Shown in pieces: positions 43,485 through 51,298 of a stretch of 64,000 bases of DNA. The position numbers and the translations under genes were made by a program. How positions within the stretch are numbered: the stretch's first letter is position 1; each line of letters begins with the position of its first letter. The DNA comes from CAYVMD01 sp964452465 (GTDB lineage Bacteria > Armatimonadota > JACIXR01): the NCBI GenBank assembly GCA_964452465.1, contig CAYVMD010000001.1, positions 1 through 64,000 of the forward strand, written 5' to 3'. The notes under the pieces were generated by a model. It saw nothing but the letters and a program-made list of their open reading frames with translations. It had not been told where the DNA came from and did not search any database.

Positions 43485-43997
43485 TTAACGCGCGAGTTCT
43501 TCCGCTACCTTCTTCTGGATCGCTGAGAGGGTGTAATGTTCCACTGAGTGGTACATGGGTGGTTCTCCATTTATCAATACGCCGGGAGCACTCACAGCTG
43601 CCCTCGCCATCTCCATCCTGCCCTCGGGGGTATCGAGATCGTAGAAGCGTAGCCCCAATGCTTGGGGGTTCTTCTGCACTATGGCTTTCAGCCATTCTAA
43701 AACCTCTTGATGCTTTTTATCCGAGGATCTTAGGAAAGCATCCATAACCACCTTCCCGTTTACATTTCCCCAAACCGAGGTAGGGGTGAGAACGGATAGA
43801 ACGCCAAGGGAGGCGGGGGTGATCACCTCTTCTTCCTTTTCTGCTCTGGGCATGAGCATGCTATGGTGGTGTTCTTCCTCTCCGGTTTCCTCTCTTCCTG
43901 CAGGTAATTTCTTCCCGCCCAGGGTCAGATTTATTATCCCCATCAAGCCGATTATCGCTAAGATCAATAAGGTCGAGGTGAAAGCATCCCTTTTCAT
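43485..43997 (-). CDS. Membrane-anchored thioredoxin-like protein, 170 aa
   Basis: An N-terminal TM segment (LLILAIIGLMGIINLTLG, about 10-27) and a His/Met-rich linker (EEHHHSMLMP) lead to an extracytoplasmic domain. The pattern KVVMDAFLRSSDKKHQEVLEWLKAI ... LGLRFYDLDTPEGRMEMARAA ... PGVLINGE matches thioredoxin-fold proteins that lack the CxxC pair. No redox cysteines are present, so enzymatic activity is doubtful; the His/Met stretch might bind copper or another metal. A TATAAT (complement of about 44017-44022) and GGAGG precede the ATG. It is upstream of tsaC in one transcript. Confidence 0.75.
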   Translation of the reverse strand: MKRDAFTSTLLILAIIGLMGIINLTLGGKKLPAGREETGEEEHHHSMLMPRAEKEEEVITPASLGVLSVLTPTSVWGNVNGKVVMDAFLRSSDKKHQEVLEWLKAIVQKNPQALGLRFYDLDTPEGRMEMARAAVSAPGVLINGEPPMYHSVEHYTLSAIQKKVAEELAR

Positions 43998-44092
43998 AAG
44001 ATTCCTCCTTTTTAAAGAATTATAATTCTCCTTCTCGAAATGATCAAGAAAGATTTGACTTCAATGCTCTGAGGGTTATTGTTAAAAAAGTG

Positions 44093-46105
44093 ATGTCTTG
44101 GAGGTGCTTTTCTTCGCTCTGGTTCCTTTTTACAACCTTACTGGTTTTATCCTTGCCCCCGGAAGTTGGGGCACAGAGCCCCACGGAGGAGCAAGGCGAG
44201 GGAAAGATAATAAATTTGAAGAAAGTTGCCTCTCCTCCTCGCCTGGATGCCGTATTTGACGATGAATGTTGGCAAGAGGTGAAGTGGTGGAGTAATTTCC
44301 TGCAATCCGACCCCGTAAGGAGGGCTCCCCCCTCCGAGAAGACGGAATTCGCAGTAGTGCAATGTGGAAGGGATCTTTATTTCGCCTTCAAATGCTACGA
44401 TAGCACGCCTTCGGAGATTTCCGCCCTCCAGAAGAGGCGAGATGGGGAGATGAGGATGGATGACAGGGTGGAGATCATGTTGGATACCTATTTGGACAGG
44501 CGGTGGACGCGTTACTATTCCTTCGTTTTCAACCCCTTGGGGACTAAGAGGGATAGCAAATGGGGTAATTTGGATTGGGATGGCGAATGGGATGTGGCAA
44601 CGAGGATAACCAACGAGGGCTGGTTTGCCGAGGTCCGCATATCCCTCGTTCCCCTTGCCTTCCCTCGAAAGGGTAAAGGTTACTTCGGCATAAACATAGA
44701 GAGGAGAATAAGGAGGTTAAGGGAGGAAAACCTTTGGTCTTACTCCAAGGAGCCACCGGGCAGGGTGGATGATTTTGGTCTCCTTGGTGAGATAGATTTC
44801 GCTTCTATCCCCTTTTCCTCCCGTTTGCAAACCCTCCTCTATGGGGTGGGCGAAGCGGGCTCGAGTTTCAAGGGGCACATGGGATTGGATGCCCACAAGT
44901 TCCTTACGCCCGATATAAAGGCAGCCTTTACCTTATATCCCGACTATAGCGATGTGGAAGCGGTCTACCAGACGATAGATATCTCTTATACGGAGAGAAG
45001 CCTTCCAGACACTCGCCCCTTCTTCACGGAGGGAAGGGAATTCTTCGGCGATTTTTATTCCCGCAGGATAGACCTGTTCGATTTTGGCTTGAAGGTTTTT
45101 GGTAGGGAGGAGAAGGTGGAATTGGGACTATTGGATTGCCTTCGCTTTTCTCCCTCTCGCAACGATATAGTGCTCAATTTAAATTATTCCCCCAATAATA
45201 CCTCTTCCTTAAGTTTGGGCATCAATAGCAGGGATGAGGGTTCGCATCGAAACTTGGTGACGGGAATAGGAGGGGGGCGGGAGATCAACTCTGGTTCTTG
45301 GTTGCATCTATTATATGCTTCTTCACAGACGCGTAATCCCGATACGGACGGCTCTTTCTTTGTGGGGAGCCTTTGGCACAGGTTAGGGGAAAGGGGAGGA
45401 CTAAGCCTTGACTACATAAATATAAGCCCAGGCTTCAACGCCGACTTGCAGTTGGTGGGGGAAGTGGGCGTGAGGATAAGGAGCATCGGCCTTAATTATG
45501 GCGACGCAGCTCCTCGGGGGAAGAAGTGGTGGGAAAGGTATAGGGTGTGGAGTAATTACAGAAGGGGGCATTACTGGGATGGGAGATTGAAGATAGAGGA
45601 CAAAAGCGTGGGTGGCTTTATTCTGCTGAAGGGCGATAAGAGCATCTCCTTCAATAGAAGCGTCACCTTCTATGACCCATACAGGGACAATTTCACGAGC
45701 ATAGGTTGCGGATTTGGCTCGGGAGAGAAATTCAATCTGGGGATAAATTATGGGGAAGGGGTGAGGACGAACCTGGATTATAAATTCGCCTCCGCTGGGC
45801 TTTCCCGCAGATTACTGGATAATCGCCTTTTCCTAAGTCTGAATTGGGAGAAGAGATGGGTAAAGACGAATGGAGAGTGGAGCATCGCTCAGCAGATCTG
45901 GGGTTCCATTTCCTATGATATAGGGAGGGATTACTGGATAGTAGTTAGGTTATACAACTACAAGGAGAGCGGTTCGCATACCAATTTCAGCGCTATCTTG
46001 ACAAAGAAGGACGAAAGCAAAAAAGCCCTTTATCTTGTTTTGGGGGATCCCTTTGCCTTGGATACGACGCGGAGGGTCACCCTAAAATATGTCGTCCCCT
46101 GGTAA
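44093..46105 (+). CDS. DUF5916 protein: CBM9-like domain plus outer-membrane-barrel-like region
   Basis: A 670-residue exported protein. A signal peptide ends near VGAQSPTE. Residues about 45-245 form a CBM9-like sandwich (RLDAVFDDECWQEVKWWSNF, DRVEIMLDTYLDRRWTRYYSF). The rest is rich in alternating beta-strands ending in an aromatic residue (LKYVVPW), as in outer-membrane barrels of the DUF5916 family. This implies a diderm cell plan. GTG 44090 and ATG 44093 are both possible. TTGACT (44055-44060) with a TATTGT box leaves only about 10 nt before the ATG and there is no ribosome site, so this is another leaderless candidate. Confidence 0.85.
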   Translation: MSWRCFSSLWFLFTTLLVLSLPPEVGAQSPTEEQGEGKIINLKKVASPPRLDAVFDDECWQEVKWWSNFLQSDPVRRAPPSEKTEFAVVQCGRDLYFAFKCYDSTPSEISALQKRRDGEMRMDDRVEIMLDTYLDRRWTRYYSFVFNPLGTKRDSKWGNLDWDGEWDVATRITNEGWFAEVRISLVPLAFPRKGKGYFGINIERRIRRLREENLWSYSKEPPGRVDDFGLLGEIDFASIPFSSRLQTLLYGVGEAGSSFKGHMGLDAHKFLTPDIKAAFTLYPDYSDVEAVYQTIDISYTERSLPDTRPFFTEGREFFGDFYSRRIDLFDFGLKVFGREEKVELGLLDCLRFSPSRNDIVLNLNYSPNNTSSLSLGINSRDEGSHRNLVTGIGGGREINSGSWLHLLYASSQTRNPDTDGSFFVGSLWHRLGERGGLSLDYINISPGFNADLQLVGEVGVRIRSIGLNYGDAAPRGKKWWERYRVWSNYRRGHYWDGRLKIEDKSVGGFILLKGDKSISFNRSVTFYDPYRDNFTSIGCGFGSGEKFNLGINYGEGVRTNLDYKFASAGLSRRLLDNRLFLSLNWEKRWVKTNGEWSIAQQIWGSISYDIGRDYWIVVRLYNYKESGSHTNFSAILTKKDESKKALYLVLGDPFALDTTRRVTLKYVVPW

Positions 46106-46112
46106 CTGCGGG

Positions 46113-47150
46113 TTAATCCTTCCTCATCCACCTTTCCACCCAATCGAAGGCTAAAGCGCCGTGGAACATGTGCCCTCCCTCGAATTCGTCCATCGCTACT
46201 TTCTCCCCCTCTCCCAATAATTCATAGCACCTCTTAACCTTTGCAAAAGCCTTGTGCGCTTCTTCTATGGGGAAGCCCTCGTCCCTAAGCCCGCTTTCGT
46301 AAAGGACGGGACGGGGAGCAATGGAACAAGCGATATCCTCCATCTCCATCCAGAGGAGGAGGTTGGGAATTGTTTGGGAGCCACAGGTGTTGCCCAGGGA
46401 GAGGGCATAGGCATAAAAGGAGTTGAGGTAGCAGGATATGACGGCGCATTTTATCCTTTCGTCTAAAGCGGACAGATAAAGGGTTAAGGTTCCTCCATAA
46501 GAAAGCCCGACACATCCTATCCTTTCTCCATTCACCTCGGGGCGTTCCTGTAGGTAATCCATACAGCGCATTAAATCATAGAGGTTCAAGGTAAGGGGAT
46601 TTAAGCCCAAAAGGAGCGACTTGATGAGGATTATATCACAACCATCCTTTCCGGGGTGTTCGTAGCCCAAACTTCTCTCTCCGAAGCCTCTGGCATCGGG
46701 AGCGAGGACGACGAATCCCCGTTTAGCGAATTCCCTTGCATAGGCATAGTTAAGATGCTCAATGGTGAAACTCCTTCTCCCTTCACCGTGGGTCACACCT
46801 GCCACATCGTCCTTCCCATGTCCATGCCCATGCTGGCAGATCAGCGCAGGGCGTCTCTCCCCTTTCTTCAAATCATTGGGGATGAAAAGATAGGCGGGCA
46901 CAACCATATCCTCCTCCGTCCTGATGAGCAACTTCTCCCTTATATAGTTCTCCTCCTCCACCTTGCCCAGGGAAATGCTTTCCAAGGGAACGGGGGAGGG
47001 GAATTCTCCCAGGAGTTCTAAAAGTTTCGCCTTGAGTCTTTCCCTCCACTCCAAAAACTCTTCCTTTGTCGAGCCTCGAAAAGAAAGGGGGCGTTCCACT
47101 TTCCTGTATTTCCTCAACAGGTACTCCCCCATGGATGTATTGAAATCCAC
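46113..47150 (-). CDS. Alpha/beta hydrolase of the acetyl-xylan-esterase/dienelactone type
   Basis: A 345-residue cytoplasmic-looking serine hydrolase. The oxyanion strand is PALICQHGHGHGKDD, the nucleophile elbow CVGLSYGGTLTLYLS (GxSxGG), the acid region around PRPVLYESGLRDEGFP, and the His EGGHMFHGALAFDW. VVLAPDARGFGERS is the strand before the elbow. The family (abhydrolase_7/AXE1-like) removes acetyl or other acyl groups from sugars. It is convergent with the DUF5916 gene and precedes nothing else on its strand; argF is 15 nt upstream and may share its transcript. Confidence 0.85.
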   Translation of the reverse strand: MDFNTSMGEYLLRKYRKVERPLSFRGSTKEEFLEWRERLKAKLLELLGEFPSPVPLESISLGKVEEENYIREKLLIRTEEDMVVPAYLFIPNDLKKGERRPALICQHGHGHGKDDVAGVTHGEGRRSFTIEHLNYAYAREFAKRGFVVLAPDARGFGERSLGYEHPGKDGCDIILIKSLLLGLNPLTLNLYDLMRCMDYLQERPEVNGERIGCVGLSYGGTLTLYLSALDERIKCAVISCYLNSFYAYALSLGNTCGSQTIPNLLLWMEMEDIACSIAPRPVLYESGLRDEGFPIEEAHKAFAKVKRCYELLGEGEKVAMDEFEGGHMFHGALAFDWVERWMRKD

Positions 47151-47165
47151 GCTTCCACCTCTTTT

Positions 47166-48122
47166 TTAAGGGATAAACAAGGTGAGGATCGCCTTTTGGA
47201 TGTGGAGGCGATTCTCCGCTTGGTCGAATACTATCGAGTGTTCTCCATCGATAACCTCATCCGTCAATTCCTCACCCCTCCTGGCAGGGAGGCAGTGCAT
47301 CACCACTGCCTTTTCCTTCGCCAATTTCAAAAGCGAGGAATTTACCTGAAACCTCTGGAAATCCTTCTTCCTCCTATCCGTTTCTTCCTCTTGCCCCATG
47401 CTAACCCATACATCGGTGTAGATCACATCCGCATCCTTCGCTCCTTCCTCTGGGCTATGCACTACTTCCAATTTTGCGCCCGTGGCGCTACTCTCCTTGG
47501 AAGCTACCGCCCAGATCTCCGCCGGCAATTCATAGCCGACAGGACAACTATGCACAAAGTGAACCCCTAATTTGGCGGAGAGTAGGGCTAAAGAAGCGCA
47601 AACATTGTTTCCATCACCTATGAAGGCGAATTTTAAAGTGTTCGATAAAAGAGCCCTTTCCCAGATGGTGAAGAAATCGCCCAGGGCTTGGCAGGGGTGT
47701 TCCCTATCCGAAAGGGCGTTTATAACCGGTATCCTGGCAGATTTCGCTAACTCCTCCAGGGTTTCCTGATGGAAGACCCTTGCCACAATTCCGTCAACAT
47801 AGCGCTCCAGGGTCCTCGCGGTGTCTCCTATCGTTTCCCCCCGCCCGAGCTGCAGTTCCTGGCGGGAGAGGAATAGGGGGTATCCTCCCAATTCATACAT
47901 CCCTACCTCAAAGGAGACACGAGTCCTCGTGGAAGGCTTCTCGAAGATCATCGCCAATTTTCGCCCCGGAAGAAGGTGGTGCTTCTCTCCCTTTCGCCTT
48001 GTCTCCTTCAGGAAATACGCTACCTGAAAGAGTATCTCTATCTCCTCCCGGGCTAAATCCCTTATGGACAAAAGATCGCGTCCTTCAAATCGTTCCTTGA
48101 TCTTAGATATCTCTGCTAACAT
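47166..48122 (-). CDS. argF: Ornithine carbamoyltransferase
   Basis: Makes citrulline from ornithine and carbamoyl phosphate. The carbamoyl-phosphate site is EKPSTRTRVSFEVGMYELGG, followed by SDREHPCQALGDFFTIWE, the ornithine-site stretch DVWVSMGQEEET and the HCLPARRGEELTDEV signature that separates OTCases from aspartate carbamoyltransferase. The length of 318 is normal. The start lies 20 nt inside the end of argD, so the two arginine genes are translationally coupled. Confidence 0.96.
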   Translation of the reverse strand: MLAEISKIKERFEGRDLLSIRDLAREEIEILFQVAYFLKETRRKGEKHHLLPGRKLAMIFEKPSTRTRVSFEVGMYELGGYPLFLSRQELQLGRGETIGDTARTLERYVDGIVARVFHQETLEELAKSARIPVINALSDREHPCQALGDFFTIWERALLSNTLKFAFIGDGNNVCASLALLSAKLGVHFVHSCPVGYELPAEIWAVASKESSATGAKLEVVHSPEEGAKDADVIYTDVWVSMGQEEETDRRKKDFQRFQVNSSLLKLAKEKAVVMHCLPARRGEELTDEVIDGEHSIVFDQAENRLHIQKAILTLFIP

Positions 48123-49275
48123 CCTCTATCGCCTCCTCTAAAGCCTTGAATCCTCTCTCCATTTCCTCCTCGGTTATAACCAGGGGAGGCAAAAAGCGGA
48201 GGATCTTTTCGCCGATGGCATTGAGCACAACCCCTTTTTCCAAACCTCTCTCCACTACTTGTCTCGCCAGGGGTCGCTCCAATTGGAGGGCAAGCATGAG
48301 CCCTATGCCTCTCACTTCTTCGATGAAACTAAATTTACCCCTTAACTCCTCTAATTTTTCCCTGAATATCTTCCCATATTCCCTTGCCCTTTGGGGGAGC
48401 TTCTCTTCCTCCAGGATGTCCAGCACTGCCAGGGCGCAGGAAGAAGCGAGGAAATTGCCTCCGAAGGTGGAGGCGTGATCGCCTGGCGAGAAAGCCTCTG
48501 CCACCTCCGGCACTGCGAGCATCGCCCCTATGGGAACTCCTCCTCCTAAGGATTTGGCGAGCGTCATTATGTGGGGCTTGATGTGGTAGTTCTCGTAGCA
48601 GAACATCTCCCCACATCTTCCCAAGCCGGTTTGCACCTCATCCAATATAAGGAGTATGTCGTGCTCTTGGCAGAATTCCCAGATGCCCCTCAGGAATTTC
48701 TCCTCCGCTGGATATACTCCTCCCTCCCCTTGCACCGGCTCCAACAGGATGGCGCAGGTTTCGTCATCCGCTAAGGAGAGGAACCCTTCCAAATCATTGT
48801 AGATAGCGTAGGAGAAGCCCGGAACCAGAGGTAGAAACTTCTCTTGATATTTCGCCTGGGCGGTAGCGGACAAAGCACCCATTGTCCGCCCGTGGAAGGA
48901 ATTGAAGGCAGAGATTATCTTGTAGCGCCCTTTTGGTTTCCCGTAGGCCCGTGCCAACTTTATGGCTGATTCCACCGCTTCTGCCCCGGAATTGCAGAAA
49001 AAGGAAAGCATCCCGGTGAGGTGGTACAATCTCTCCGCCACTTCCTCCTGGGGAGCAATGTGGAAAAGGTTGGAAGTATGGAGGAGTGCCTCGCTTTGCC
49101 TTTTTATCGCCTCGACAACCTTGGGGTGGCAATGCCCTACATTACAAACCCCTATCCCTGCAAGGAAGTCTATGTATTCCTTCCCTGCCTCATCCCATAG
49201 GGTTGCTCCTCTCCCCTTCACGAACCTTACGGGATATCTCCTATAGGTATTAATAAGAAAACTCTCCTTCTCCAT
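48103..49275 (-). CDS. argD: Acetylornithine aminotransferase
   Basis: A class III PLP-dependent aminotransferase of arginine (and possibly lysine) synthesis. Typical segments are INTYRRYPVRFVKGRGATLWD, FFCNSGAEAVESAIKLARAYG, INAFNSFHGRTMGALSATAQ-type sequence (here SAFNSFHGRTMGALSATAQ), LLILDEVQTGLGRCG and the PLP Lys in HIMTLAKSLGGGVPIGAML. The length of 390 is normal. ATG 49275 has a consensus promoter just 7 nt upstream and no ribosome site, so the mRNA is probably leaderless. Confidence 0.96.
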   Translation of the reverse strand: MEKESFLINTYRRYPVRFVKGRGATLWDEAGKEYIDFLAGIGVCNVGHCHPKVVEAIKRQSEALLHTSNLFHIAPQEEVAERLYHLTGMLSFFCNSGAEAVESAIKLARAYGKPKGRYKIISAFNSFHGRTMGALSATAQAKYQEKFLPLVPGFSYAIYNDLEGFLSLADDETCAILLEPVQGEGGVYPAEEKFLRGIWEFCQEHDILLILDEVQTGLGRCGEMFCYENYHIKPHIMTLAKSLGGGVPIGAMLAVPEVAEAFSPGDHASTFGGNFLASSCALAVLDILEEEKLPQRAREYGKIFREKLEELRGKFSFIEEVRGIGLMLALQLERPLARQVVERGLEKGVVLNAIGEKILRFLPPLVITEEEMERGFKALEEAIEDVSRDI

Positions 49276-49312
49276 AGGTTTGATTATAAACGGGCAGGAA
49301 AAGGAATGACAA
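49276..49312 (-). promoter_or_regulatory. Promoter of argD-argF, apparently leaderless
   Basis: On the minus strand, TTGTCA (complement of 49307-49312) and TATAAT (complement of 49283-49288) are 18 nt apart. Only CAAACCT lies between the TATAAT and the ATG of argD. This is the clearest leaderless example in the window. Confidence 0.8.
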
Positions 49313-49320
49313 GTTTAAAC

Positions 49321-50331
49321 TCAAATTATCATCATTGCGTCGCCCAGACTGAGGAACCTGTATCCTTGCTTTTTGGCTTCCTCGTAAGCGACGAAGGTCT
49401 TCTCTTTGCCGGCGAAGGCGCAGACGAGAAGGAGAGGGGTGGAGCAGGGTAGATGAAAATTGGTTATCAAAGCGTCTATAACTTTGAATTCATAGCCTGG
49501 GTAGATAAAAAGGGAGGTATAGCCTTCCCCCGCTTCCACTTCTCCCTTCCTATAAGCGCTCTCCAATGTCCTCACTACCGTTGTTCCCACCGCTATGACC
49601 CTTTTCCCTTGACTTTTTGCCTCGTTTATACACCTTGCCGATTCCTCGCTTATCCGGAAATGCTCCTCATCCATCCAATGCTCCTCTATTCTCTCCGTCC
49701 TTATGGGCTTGAATGTGCCCAGCCCCACCGTTAAAGTGATGTAGACGATCTTCACGCCCTTTTCCTCTAACCTCTGGAGGAGTTGAGGGGTGAAGTGAAG
49801 TCCGGCGGTGGGAGCTGCAAGGGAGCCCTTTTCCTTGGCGTAGACGGTCTGGTAGCGGGAGGGATCGGGAAGGGGTACCTTTATGTAGGGGGGAAGAGGG
49901 GGTTCGCCTAATTCATAAGGGGATATCTCCCTCTCGAATTTCAACCACCATCCCCTTTCGCTTTTCCTGAGGATCTTTGCCTCCACTTCCTTATCGCCGG
50001 AGCGGAAGATAATCCTCTTGCCTACCTGCAATCCCCTCTTCGGTCTTAGAAGGGCTTCGTAAATCTCCCGCTCTACCTCTTCGATTATCAGCGCCTCAAC
50101 CTTCCCTCCCGTTTCCTTTTGGCCCTTTAGCTTAGCGGGAACCACCTCGGTGTCGTTGAGGACGAGTACCTCTCCCGGCTCTATCAAATCCACTACTTGA
50201 TAAAAGCGAAGGTGTTTTATCTCCCCGCTCCTTCGGTTGAGGACGAGGAGACGAGAGGAGTCCCTCGGCTCGGCTGGCGTTTGGGCGATGAATTCGGGGG
50301 GGAGTTCATAGTAGAATTCCGAGGTGAGCAT
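49321..50331 (-). CDS. queA: S-adenosylmethionine:tRNA ribosyltransferase-isomerase
   Basis: Transfers and rearranges the ribosyl group of SAM onto preQ1 in tRNA during queuosine synthesis. Signatures are FYYELPPEFIAQTPAEPRDSSRLL, VLNDTEVVPAKLKG, GSLAAPTAGLHFTPQLL, ITLTVGLGTFKPIRTE, HWMDEEHFRISE and ALITNFHLPCSTPLLLVCAFAG. ATG 50331 is the natural start; the frame extends upstream only as antisense-like sequence. It overlaps the stop of the DUF2905 gene by one base (TAATG). 336 residues, normal. Confidence 0.95.
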   Translation of the reverse strand: MLTSEFYYELPPEFIAQTPAEPRDSSRLLVLNRRSGEIKHLRFYQVVDLIEPGEVLVLNDTEVVPAKLKGQKETGGKVEALIIEEVEREIYEALLRPKRGLQVGKRIIFRSGDKEVEAKILRKSERGWWLKFEREISPYELGEPPLPPYIKVPLPDPSRYQTVYAKEKGSLAAPTAGLHFTPQLLQRLEEKGVKIVYITLTVGLGTFKPIRTERIEEHWMDEEHFRISEESARCINEAKSQGKRVIAVGTTVVRTLESAYRKGEVEAGEGYTSLFIYPGYEFKVIDALITNFHLPCSTPLLLVCAFAGKEKTFVAYEEAKKQGYRFLSLGDAMMII

Positions 50332-50564
50332 TATCGGCGCAGAAGGGAAAGGAGGAGGAAGAGGAGGGTAAGGAAGGCGCTCAAAAGGATGCAAGTGGTG
50401 AGGGGGAAGAAGAAAGTGAAGTTATCCCTTTGGATGAAAATGTCGCCGGGCAGGGGCTTCCATTTCCAATTCCCGGAGGCGATGAGCATAAATATCAGCC
50501 CGAGGAAGAGGAGGGAGCCCCCCATAAGGATCAATGATTTACCGAGAAAGGAAAGAGGATTCAT
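50331..50564 (-). CDS. DUF2905 membrane protein, 77 aa
   Basis: A small inner-membrane protein with two TM segments (about 9-30 and 51-75) joined by the family motif LPGDIFIQRDNFTFFFPLTT. Its function is not known. DUF2905 genes often lie next to ruvB/queA-type genes, and here it is translationally coupled to queA. It is divergent from the response-regulator gene, with 60 bp between them. Confidence 0.88.
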   Translation of the reverse strand: MNPLSFLGKSLILMGGSLLFLGLIFMLIASGNWKWKPLPGDIFIQRDNFTFFFPLTTCILLSAFLTLLFLLLSLLRR

Positions 50565-50610
50565 CTCTTAATATATTATATCCCCTCTTTCCCAAATGGA
50601 CGAATTTGTT

Positions 50611-50624
50611 TATAATTTACGAAA
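50611..50624 (+). promoter_or_regulatory. Promoter -10 of the two-component operon, apparently leaderless
   Basis: TATAAT at 50611-50616 is 8 nt before ATG 50625, with TTACGAAA between. No convincing -35 box was found at the usual distance. The stretch is nearly identical to 35371-35390. Confidence 0.65.
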
Positions 50625-51296
50625 ATGAGGAAAGTCCTCGTGGTGGACGATGATAAGGATGTCATAGAGATATTCTCCCTCTATCTCCAGAGGGAGGGAT
50701 TCCAGGTGATTCCCGCTTATAGTGGTACCGAAGCCTTAAAACTTTTCCACAAGGAGAGACCAGATATCGTTATTCTGGATATTATGTTGCCGGGGATGGA
50801 TGGTTGGGAGGTTTGCAAGGTGATAAGGGGGCGGGCAGATACCCCCATCCTAATGCTCACCGCTCGGACGGAGGAGGCAGACAGAGTTTTAGGGTTGGAG
50901 TTGGGGGCGGACGATTATGTCGTCAAACCCTTCAGTCCTCGGGAGGTGGTGGCGAGAGTGAAAGCGATCTTACGGAGGAGGGAAGTGAGAAGAAGCATGT
51001 TAACGGTTGGCTCTCTCACCTTGGATAGGGAAGGTTGCGAGGTTAGCATAAAGGGAAAGCGAATAACCCTTACCCCGAAGCAGTTCGAAATACTTTGGAT
51101 CTTGGCGAACAATGCGGGGCGGGTGGTGAGGAGGGAGGAAATGGTGAGAACGATTTGGGGGGATGAAGACTATATCCCTGATGAAAGGGTGGTGGACCAA
51201 CACATAAAGAGGATGAGGAAGCTCCTTGAGGGGGAAGTTGGATTGAGGCTGGAAACCGTGAGAGGGGTGGGATATAGGCTGGTTGTGGAAAGTTAG
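50625..51296 (+). CDS. OmpR/PhoB-family response regulator
   Basis: A 223-residue transcription regulator. The receiver domain has the acidic pocket VVDDDKD, phospho-acceptor D52 (IVILDIMLPGMDG) and K101 (VVKPFSP). The C-terminal winged helix has ITLTPKQFEILWILANNAGRVV and DERVVDQHIKRMRKLLEG, ending VRGVGYRLV. It pairs with the histidine kinase that begins 3 nt after its stop. The target genes are unknown; the closest downstream gene is a carbohydrate-related protein in the same transcript. Confidence 0.95.
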   Translation: MRKVLVVDDDKDVIEIFSLYLQREGFQVIPAYSGTEALKLFHKERPDIVILDIMLPGMDGWEVCKVIRGRADTPILMLTARTEEADRVLGLELGADDYVVKPFSPREVVARVKAILRRREVRRSMLTVGSLTLDREGCEVSIKGKRITLTPKQFEILWILANNAGRVVRREEMVRTIWGDEDYIPDERVVDQHIKRMRKLLEGEVGLRLETVRGVGYRLVVES

Positions 51297-51298
51297 GC

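Noticed and set aside
43471..43695. N-terminal extension of the tsaC-like gene
   Set aside because: It reads through the thioredoxin-like gene in another frame and shows no family similarity; the YrdC domain starts at ATG 43470.
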